DNA of 19,005 nt, taken from positions 1 to 19,005 of the forward strand of contig JAFZJT010000305.1 in the NCBI GenBank assembly GCA_017553815.1, given 5' to 3'. The notes beneath the pieces were generated by a model. The model ran no database searches and was not told where the DNA came from. It saw nothing but the letters and a program-made list of their open reading frames with translations. The position numbers and the translations under genes are program-made. Source of the stretch: Clostridia bacterium (GTDB lineage: Bacteria > Bacillota_A > Clostridia > Christensenellales > CAG-138). This document shows, piece by piece, positions 14,459-19,005 of the stretch (its first letter is position 1; each line of letters starts with the position of its first letter).

Positions 14459-14490
14459 GCAAATGAGTTAGCAAAAGCTAACGCATTTGC
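14459..14490 (-). promoter_or_regulatory. Inverted repeat in the feoA-feoB gap (operator copy 2 / hairpin)
   Basis: Core GTTAGC-AAAA-GCTAAC (14467-14482), flanked by GCAAATG and CATTTGC with one unpaired position each side, so the whole 32 bases can form one long hairpin. The core GTTAG-N6-CTAAC is the same as the box at the operon's transcription start (15153-15168). It may be a second binding site for the same regulator, or an RNA structure in the feo transcript. Confidence 0.65.
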
Positions 14491-14493
14491 CGT

Positions 14494-14514
14494 AAAAAAA
14501 TGCGGATTTACCGC
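14494..14514 (-). terminator. Short terminator-like hairpin between feoA and feoB
   Basis: On the minus strand GCGG-TAAAT-CCGC is followed by A and seven T. The stem is only 4 bp, so it is weak. The CGCATTT part can instead pair perfectly with AAATGCG 9 bases downstream (14482-14488), which would break this stem. Confidence 0.4.
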
Positions 14515-14544
14515 CTGTTTTTGACGCTTAGTGCGAGTGGAGGC

Positions 14545-14766
14545 CTATTCGACCTCTATCATATCCGCATCCGCCTTGCGGATGGAGAGCTCGTAGCCGC
14601 GCACGTTGACCTCGATTGGGTCGCCGAGCGGCGCGACCTTGCGAACGTGAACCTCAACGCCCTTGGTGATGCCCATGTCCATTATCCTGCGCTTGACCGC
14701 GCCCTCGCCGTGGAGCTTCACAACGCGAACGGTCGCGCCGATGGGGGTCTCCTTCAAAGTTTTCAT
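14545..14766 (-). CDS. feoA: FeoA-family protein (classic copy)
   Basis: A 73-residue SH3-like cytosolic FeoA protein, a small partner that acts with FeoB in ferrous iron uptake. Its sequence has the family's features: an opening MKTLKETPIGATVRV, then RRIMDMGITKGVEV (the family's R--L-dlGl--G pattern), then APLGDPIEVNVRGYELSIRK. The ATG follows GGGAGG by 7 bases. It lies second in the operon, between another FeoA-type gene and feoB. The ending RGYELSIRKADAD-I is the canonical form, so this is probably the copy that partners FeoB directly. Confidence 0.92.
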   Translation of the reverse strand: MKTLKETPIGATVRVVKLHGEGAVKRRIMDMGITKGVEVHVRKVAPLGDPIEVNVRGYELSIRKADADMIEVE

Positions 14767-14849
14767 TTGCGTACCTCCCTTTTATTAGTGATTGGTGTTT
14801 CGTGGGTAGCGATTGGTAAACGGGTTTTATAAAATTCCGTCGGGATCTT

Positions 14850-15059
14850 TCAAACCATTATCTTCATCGCCATCTCGCGGCTTATCGCGATTCGCGACTC
14901 CTTGACGCTGACGATGACGCTGCCGCCGAGCATGGATATTACGCGCACCTCGCCCCCGGGCACGAAGCCAAGGTCGCTCAGATGCTTCTTCACCTCGGCG
15001 CTTCCGCCGATGCGCTTGATGATATTTCCTTCGCCTATTGGCGCAAGAGTTAAAGGCAT
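14850..15059 (-). CDS. feoA: FeoA-family protein (first gene of the feo operon)
   Basis: A second, divergent FeoA-type SH3-like protein of 69 residues. It reads MPLTLAPIGEGNIIKRIGG, then KKHLSDLGFVPGGEVRVI, and ends with SRIAISREMAMKIMV, typical of FeoA proteins encoded ahead of a second copy in Clostridia. The start is the ATG at 15059 with AAGGAAG 7 bases upstream; a longer frame from 15125 lies in the leader and has no ribosome site. Two FeoA proteins in one operon could form a hetero-assembly on FeoB or have separate roles; the sequence does not decide this. It is followed by 83 bp before the next feoA, holding a short direct repeat. Confidence 0.9.
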   Translation of the reverse strand: MPLTLAPIGEGNIIKRIGGSAEVKKHLSDLGFVPGGEVRVISMLGGSVIVSVKESRIAISREMAMKIMV

Positions 15060-15152
15060 AAAAACACTTCCTTTCAATCGATTCGGCCTCAATCGGACCG
15101 ATTCAGACGGGTTCGGACGGGTCACAAACCTCGGTTGCGTATTGCAAACTGA

Positions 15153-15168
15153 GTTAGTTTTTGCTAAC
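15153..15168 (-). promoter_or_regulatory. Operator-like inverted repeat at the feo transcription start
   Basis: GTTAG-TTTTTG-CTAAC, an inverted repeat placed right after the -10 box and covering the expected transcription start, where bound repressor would block initiation. The flank GCAAACTGA before it matches GCAAATGA before the copy in the feoA-feoB gap. TTAG/CTAA half-sites resemble those of DtxR/IdeR-type iron regulators more than Fur boxes; this is inference. Confidence 0.65.
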
Positions 15169-15175
15169 CAATGCT

Positions 15176-15204
15176 ATGATACTCCCTTTTTGCGTTTCTG
15201 TCAA
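15176..15204 (-). promoter_or_regulatory. Sigma-A promoter of the feo operon
   Basis: On the minus strand TTGACA (15204-15199), a 17-bp spacer and TATCAT (15181-15176). The start of transcription is expected near 15169, giving a leader of about 110 bases before the first feoA. Confidence 0.85.
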
Positions 15205-15242
15205 GAGCTTAATCGAGTATATTTACAGAAAAATATGCTTTT

Positions 15243-15403
15243 ATACTAAGCTCTGATTAAAAGCGGATTAAATTGCCGAGGAGTTTTTCGTCCTGCCGAT
15301 GTCGAACGAAGTGAGGCGATATGGAGTATCGTTGAGCGAAGAGAGAGGAAGGCAGGGCGGAAAAGAACCGGCAAGAAATCCGGTTTTAGTTAGAGCTTAG
15401 TAT
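15243..15403. repeat. MITE-like inverted-repeat element
   Basis: A 161-bp noncoding segment whose two ends are imperfect inverted repeats of about 54 bases (15243-15297 against 15351-15403), identical over the first 12 bases (ATACTAAGCTCT) and about 80% alike overall by eye. As a single strand it would fold into one long hairpin. The short middle contains CGATA-TGGAG-TATCG. TTA flanks the TACTAAG termini on both sides and could be a 3-bp target duplication. It encodes nothing and fills the gap between the feo promoter and the terminator of the glycosyltransferase gene. I recall similar sequences as interspersed repeats in Clostridia genomes. Confidence 0.75.
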
Positions 15404-15409
15404 TACTCA

Positions 15410-15441
15410 AAAACGCTTCCCCAAAATCGGGAAAGCGTTTT
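15410..15441 (-). terminator. Rho-independent terminator of the glycosyltransferase gene
   Basis: Minus-strand stem AAAACGCTTTCCC / GGGAAGCGTTTT with a one-base bulge, about 48 bases after the stop codon, ending in TTTTT. The adjacent repeat element begins 6 bases beyond it. Confidence 0.75.
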
Positions 15442-15489
15442 AAATCGGGGTATGGAGCCGTTTTAATTTCGGCTTGGGGCTATACTCTG

Positions 15490-16935
15490 TCAATAGACCT
15501 CCCAGCGCATCATGTACATATACATATAGGCGATATAGAGCACGCCGAGTATGATGAAGAGCACGATGACCTTCCATCTTTTATTGGCGCAATGCGCTAT
15601 CGCCGCCGTAACGGGGAGCGCCGCCGAGATATAGCGCATGGCCGAGAGCAGCCATGTGCAGCCGATGGCGACCGCGAAATAGGCGAGGAAGTAGATCGTG
15701 TAGCTCGCGGGGAGCCTTCTTGCCATCGAGCCTATGAGAAGGAGCGAGCCTACAACGGCGATCAGCCCCGGTATCCATAGCGAGATCAGCTTATCGATGC
15801 TGCCTTCGTTATAGTAGCGCTGCGCATAGCTTATCATGTAGCGCGGGGTGTCGAAGAAGGGGTTGAAATTCTGATACCAGTTGCCTGATTGGTATTCAAA
15901 AAACTTCAGCGCGTCGCCGTGGATGGAGTAGTTTATGTAGAGGTAGCCGAGGGTGCCGAAGGTGGAGATAACGAGGCCGACTGCGAGCAGAATAAGCTCC
16001 CTCCCCCACGACTTTTTATCGCGTATAAGCCGCACTATATGCCCTATCCCGACTATGCCGAGGGGGATGGCGGCGATAACGCCGAGCGAGCGCGTGAAGC
16101 CCGCCAGAGCGACGAAGATGCCCGAGAGGATGAACTGCTTTCGTTGCATGAAGAAGAACGCGCAAACCGTAAATAGCAGGAAGAGCGGCTCGCTCATCGG
16201 CGAATTCATGAATATCATGCCCGGGAGCAGAATGGCAACGAAGGCGCCGACCTTGCTGCGGCGGCTTCCGATTATCGGGAGCAGGGTCATATAGACCATG
16301 CCCGAGGCGAGCGCGGTCGCTATCGCGTTCAATATCTGCGCCGAGATGAAGCTATCCTTAAAAACGAAGCTGAACGCGCGAATAAGCACGGGTAGCATCG
16401 GGAAGAAAACGATGAGAAGCCTGTCGTTGCCCTCCTTGACGTACCAGTTTTCGGCTATCTTGAGATAATGCCCCGCGTCGGTGTTGCTCTTCATCCAGGA
16501 ATTTTGCCAAAGCTTGATCGGATCCTTGATCGAAGCCGCATAATCATTTGCGTTTTTGTATATGACCGTGCCGATCACGCCAAGAACGATATGCAGCAGA
16601 AGCGCGCCGAGGCATATCACGAAGAAATTGCGCCATGCCCGCTTGGATGCGCTTTTTTCGAGGAATTCGACGCTGCTTTCGCCAACGAGCGTATCCACGA
16701 GCTTGGGCGCGGCGATCACGAATATCGCCGTGAACAGCGCAAGCGTTACGAAGGGCGCGGCAAAATCGGCGGGCTTATAGCCTTTATGCGCAAGCACGTA
16801 CAGCACAAAGCCACCCGCGGCGGCAACAACGGCAAAAATGCGGATAATTGCGACCGCAAGCGCCTTGCCCTTGGGTAATCGGCTTTTTTTATTCTCCGTG
16901 CCGAGCATCTCGATTTCCTGTATCGGTTTTTCCAT
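15490..16935 (-). CDS. Polytopic PIG-V-like (GT-C) mannosyltransferase family protein
   Basis: A 481-residue integral membrane protein with about ten or more spans. It resembles bacterial relatives of the PIG-V/GT-C glycosyltransferases, which use lipid-linked sugars on the outer face of the membrane. The first large extracytoplasmic loop carries the diagnostic DAGHYLKIAENWY (153-165) with its acidic residue, then FFPMLPVLIR (177-186) and NSPMSEPLFLLF. The N terminus has a 22-residue polar extension before the first span. It is transcribed alone from its own promoter and has its own terminator. The probable role is adding a sugar to a cell-envelope polymer or protein; donor and acceptor are unknown. 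GT39-type protein mannosyltransferase is the main alternative call. Confidence 0.75.
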   Translation of the reverse strand: MEKPIQEIEMLGTENKKSRLPKGKALAVAIIRIFAVVAAAGGFVLYVLAHKGYKPADFAAPFVTLALFTAIFVIAAPKLVDTLVGESSVEFLEKSASKRAWRNFFVICLGALLLHIVLGVIGTVIYKNANDYAASIKDPIKLWQNSWMKSNTDAGHYLKIAENWYVKEGNDRLLIVFFPMLPVLIRAFSFVFKDSFISAQILNAIATALASGMVYMTLLPIIGSRRSKVGAFVAILLPGMIFMNSPMSEPLFLLFTVCAFFFMQRKQFILSGIFVALAGFTRSLGVIAAIPLGIVGIGHIVRLIRDKKSWGRELILLAVGLVISTFGTLGYLYINYSIHGDALKFFEYQSGNWYQNFNPFFDTPRYMISYAQRYYNEGSIDKLISLWIPGLIAVVGSLLLIGSMARRLPASYTIYFLAYFAVAIGCTWLLSAMRYISAALPVTAAIAHCANKRWKVIVLFIILGVLYIAYMYMYMMRWEVY

Positions 16936-16985
16936 GGAGCTTTCCCTTTTCTCTGTTTTAACGGGTCAATGCCGCTATGACGAAC

Positions 16986-17014
16986 ATTTTACCATATAGG
17001 GCCGAACAATTCAA
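16986..17014 (-). promoter_or_regulatory. Sigma-A promoter of the glycosyltransferase gene
   Basis: Minus-strand TTGAAT (17014-17009), a 17-bp spacer and TAAAAT (16991-16986), about 50 bases before the start codon. Confidence 0.75.
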
Positions 17015-17021
17015 CCGCAAA

Positions 17022-17037
17022 AGGGCTCATCCGCCCT
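17022..17037 (-). terminator. Short hairpin over the MATE stop codon
   Basis: Minus-strand AGGGC-GGATGA-GCCCT followed by TTT, overlapping the stop codon of the MATE gene. The 5-bp stem and short T-run make it a weak terminator at best. Confidence 0.35.
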
Positions 17038-18433
17038 GCTCCGAGTTGGGCTCGTCCTTTACGAGGCGGTATTTATCCCAGTTCGCTCTGAAGAAATAGA
17101 TGAGCGTTATCGTTGAGCAAACGAGCCAGCCCGCGGGATAGGCGAGCGCGATGGGGGTTATGGTGTTGCTTATGTAATTCGCCATAACGAAAAGATAGAT
17201 TTGGCGGAACACGACGAAGCTTCCGAGCATGATGAACATCGGCGTTCGGCTGTCGCCCGCGCCCCTGAGCGAGCCCGCGAGCACCTGATTTACGCAGCAG
17301 AGCACGTAGAACGGCGAGATCAGCTGAAGCAGCATCGAGCCGTAGGCGATGACCTCGGGTGTTTTATTGAAGAATCGAACGAGCTGCGGCGCAAAGATCA
17401 TCACCGGGATCATCAAAACGGCTGTCGAGGCGACCGAGATTATCAGCGCAATGCTGATGCCCTTTTTCGCGCGCTTGGTGTTGCCAACGCCAAGATTCTG
17501 GCCAACGAAGGTCGTGCCCGCAAGCGAGATGCTCTGCATCGGAAGCAGCAGGAACTGGTCGATTTTCGAGTACGCCGTCCAGCCGCCCATGCAATCGTCG
17601 CCGAAATGGTTGATATAGCTCTGAACGAAGATATTTGAAAACGAGGTCACCGCCATCTGGAGCGCGGCGGGCAGACCCACGGCGAGTATCTTTTTGAGCA
17701 TCTCTGCATGGATGCGAAGCTTCTTAACGGAGAGCTTACAGCAGTTTTCGGCACGGAGCAGGGTGAACACAACGAGCGCCGCCGAAACGAACTGCGCGAT
17801 AATAGTTGCAAGCGCAACGCCCTCAACGCCCATCTTGAACACGAGCACGAAAAGAAGGTCGAGGATTGTGTTCGTTGTTGCGGAAACGAGGAGGAAAAGG
17901 AAGGGTCTTTGCGAATCGCCGACCGCGCGCATGATGCCCGAGCCGATATTGTAGACCATCAGACCGAGTATGCCCGAGAAATAGATTTGAAGATAGAGCG
18001 TCGCCTCCGGACGAACGTTATCCGGAGTTTTCATAAGCGTTAGCATATAAGGCGTCATAAAGATACCGAGCGCAGTGAATATCGCGCCGAGGATGAGCGT
18101 CAGCGTCAGCGCCGTGTGTACGGTGTTCTGCACCTTGTCGTACTGCTTTGCGCCGTAATACTGCGAGATAACGACGCCCGCGCCCGCCGAAAGCCCCATG
18201 AAGGTTCCGATCAGCGTGTTCATAATGGGACCGACGGTGCCGACGGCGGCAAAAGCGCCGTCGCCAACGAAATTGCCGACGACCCAGCTGTCCACCGTGT
18301 TGTAAAGCTGTTGGAAAATATTGCCGAGAAGAAGCGGGATGGCGAAGGTTATCAGATGGCGCAGAATATTGCCCTCCGTCATGTCAATGTCTTTCCTGCC
18401 TAAAAAGCCCCTGCCCGAATTTGCGCTGCTCAC
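17027..18433 (-). CDS. MATE-family multidrug/cation antiporter
   Basis: A 468-residue, twelve-span inner-membrane antiporter of the MATE (NorM/DinF-type) family, which expels drugs or metabolites in exchange for Na+ or H+. The family opening DMTEGNILRHLITFAIPLLLGN and then LYNTVDSWVVGNFVG, the segment GLSAGAGVVISQYYGA, the mid-protein repeat beginning VGLPAALQMAVTSFSN, and SGIMRAVGDSQRP with its second-half echo AGSLRGAGDSRTP are all present. Length is normal. The GTG start at 18433 is supported by GAGGAAAG 5 bases upstream; an ATG 51 bases inside is less likely. It has its own promoter and lies downstream of the broken XRE regulator gene on the same strand, with a terminator between them. 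Confidence 0.92.
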   Translation of the reverse strand: MSSANSGRGFLGRKDIDMTEGNILRHLITFAIPLLLGNIFQQLYNTVDSWVVGNFVGDGAFAAVGTVGPIMNTLIGTFMGLSAGAGVVISQYYGAKQYDKVQNTVHTALTLTLILGAIFTALGIFMTPYMLTLMKTPDNVRPEATLYLQIYFSGILGLMVYNIGSGIMRAVGDSQRPFLFLLVSATTNTILDLLFVLVFKMGVEGVALATIIAQFVSAALVVFTLLRAENCCKLSVKKLRIHAEMLKKILAVGLPAALQMAVTSFSNIFVQSYINHFGDDCMGGWTAYSKIDQFLLLPMQSISLAGTTFVGQNLGVGNTKRAKKGISIALIISVASTAVLMIPVMIFAPQLVRFFNKTPEVIAYGSMLLQLISPFYVLCCVNQVLAGSLRGAGDSRTPMFIMLGSFVVFRQIYLFVMANYISNTITPIALAYPAGWLVCSTITLIYFFRANWDKYRLVKDEPNSEQGG

Positions 18434-18470
18434 TTAAACTTTCCTCGATTCAAACAAACTCTTTTTCTTC

Positions 18471-18498
18471 ATTATAGCACAAAAAGGAGAGGATGCAA
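18471..18498 (-). promoter_or_regulatory. Sigma-A promoter of the MATE gene
   Basis: Minus-strand TTGCAT (18498-18493), a 16-bp spacer and a perfect TATAAT (18476-18471), about 38 bases before the GTG start. Confidence 0.8.
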
Positions 18499-18567
18499 GA
18501 ATTATATTTTTTCATCGGATGCCGAGCGCGAATAATATTTTTTACAGAGCGAATTCGGTATAGAAAA

Positions 18568-18591
18568 TCGGACGCCTCATTTGGCGTCCGA
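18568..18591 (-). terminator. Rho-independent terminator after the XRE remnant
   Basis: Minus-strand perfect 9-bp stem TCGGACGCC-AAATGA-GGCGTCCGA followed by TTTTC, 18 bases after the stop codon of the truncated regulator gene. Confidence 0.85.
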
Positions 18592-18609
18592 AATAGCGCT
18601 TATTGAGTT

Positions 18610-18900
18610 TTACTTATCCTCTCCGAGGCTTGTTATGCCGAGCAGCGCAAGACCTATGCCGAGCATGAGAAATGCGGATTTAGCGTCGATCTTTTCAAGC
18701 ACGGAGAGCACCGCGACCGCAACACCCATCGCGAGCGCGATCGCTTTGAACGGAAGCGAAAGCGCAGCGCCGAAGTCCTTTTTGCTCTCCGCTTTCGGCG
18801 CAGCTTCATTCACCCGCATAAGCTCCTCAAGCGAAACGCCGAGCTCCTCCGCAAGCTTCGGTATCGATGCTATATCGGGGCAGGAGATATCCGATTCCAA
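18610..18900 (-). pseudogene. XRE-family membrane-anchored regulator, 5' half missing
   Basis: The visible 96 residues begin ESDISCPDIASIPKLAEELG then VSLEELMRVN, which is the second half of a Cro/C1 (XRE) helix-turn-helix domain; in clostridial relatives this directly follows VSRQAVSKW. A linker and two membrane spans (about 51-68 and 74-93) follow, as in the membrane-anchored XRE subgroup. The preceding roughly 35 residues, including the DNA-recognition helix, are missing: the frame meets a stop (TAA) two codons upstream of the TTG that precedes Glu-Ser-Asp. The rest is intact and still has its terminator. The loss coincides with the end of what looks like a mobile element, so the missing half may lie at the other end of that element, outside the window. 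Confidence 0.75.
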
Positions 18901-18934
18901 TAGTTAAAGATATTGCATAGCACTTAAAAGTGCA
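18901..18934. other. Probable mobile-element boundary with a palindrome
   Basis: The 34 bases between the recombinase stop codon and the broken XRE gene contain the palindrome GCACTTAAAAGTGC (18920-18933) with arms GCACTT/AAGTGC. Homology to XRE regulators begins only at GGAATCGG on the minus strand, so the attachment junction should lie close to 18900. No coding signal is seen in the gap. Confidence 0.5.
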
Positions 18935-19005
18935 TTACTCTATTTTCCCGATAAATCGGTAAAAAATCTCTACTTCCTGCTCGCGCTTTCCATCCTCACC
19001 CTTAA
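18935..19005 (-). CDS. C-terminal tail of a large serine recombinase, rest outside window
   Basis: The last 22 codons of a minus-strand frame reach the window edge and end in TAA at 18935. They read KGEDGKREQEVE then IFYRFIGKIE. The pattern of a charged D-G-K-R-x-Q segment, an I-x-I/F-Y strand, then F-I/V-G-x-I-D/E at the very C terminus matches the DUF4368-type ending of large serine recombinases found on clostridial integrative elements. The fragment is short, so the call rests on this one motif plus position: it lies directly against a gene whose 5' half is missing, where such a recombinase gene would sit beside its attachment site. The neighbouring frames here contain stops. Confidence 0.6.
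   Translation of the reverse strand, partial: KGEDGKREQEVEIFYRFIGKIE

Noticed and set aside
14459..14514. A metal-sensing riboswitch between feoA and feoB.
   Set aside because: Only simple hairpins are present; no conserved multi-helix core of a known iron- or manganese-sensing riboswitch could be traced.
18920..18933. Transcription terminator after the recombinase fragment.
   Set aside because: The 6-bp AT-containing palindrome lacks a following T-run on the minus strand; a boundary or recombinase-site role is at least as likely.

Overview
The window reads as chromosomal DNA from an anaerobic Bacillota bacterium, probably a Clostridia member of a gut-type community. The reasons are strong AAGGAG-type ribosome sites, sigma-A promoters with 17-bp spacers, secreted leucine-rich-repeat (LRR) proteins ending in dockerin modules, a Feo operon ending in a FeoB-associated cysteine-rich protein, and small-enzyme genes (APH, HIT, GNAT) typical of Clostridia. 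The species cannot be named from this sequence.

Layout. 1-3797 (+): a run of small soluble enzyme genes: a GNAT acetyltransferase cut by the window edge, a mini pyrophosphatase-like protein, an APH-family kinase, an unrecognised protein, two HIT proteins, and the 5' remnant of a second GNAT gene. A palindrome-rich repeat with perfect 23-bp terminal inverted repeats sits between the HIT genes. 3871-5348 (+): an AEC-family permease overlapping a P-loop kinase-like gene by ATGA. 5408-9487 (+): three tandem paralogues, each with a signal peptide, a shared N-terminal module, 21-residue LRRs, an InlB-B-like domain and a C-terminal dockerin. A near-consensus promoter lies before the second and a terminator follows the third. 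9625-11698 (+): an MFS-type permease that appears to be transcribed from its own start codon (leaderless), followed by three small membrane proteins, two of them related to each other.

15059-11771 (-): the iron operon feoA-feoA-feoB-FeoB-associated protein. It has a strong promoter, an inverted-repeat operator at the predicted transcription start, a second copy of the operator before feoB, and competing hairpins in the feoA-feoB gap. 15243-15403 is a second, MITE-like inverted-repeat element. 16935-15490 (-): a polytopic PIG-V-like glycosyltransferase. 18433-17027 (-): a MATE efflux transporter. Both have their own promoters.

The right edge appears to be a mobile-element junction. A membrane-anchored XRE regulator (18900-18610) has lost its DNA-recognition half exactly at the conserved Trp-Glu position. 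The last 71 bases encode, in another frame on the same strand, what looks like the C-terminal tail of a large serine recombinase. The most system-like content is the three-gene LRR-dockerin locus and the leaderless permease/small-membrane-protein operon. The clearest rearrangement is the XRE/recombinase junction.
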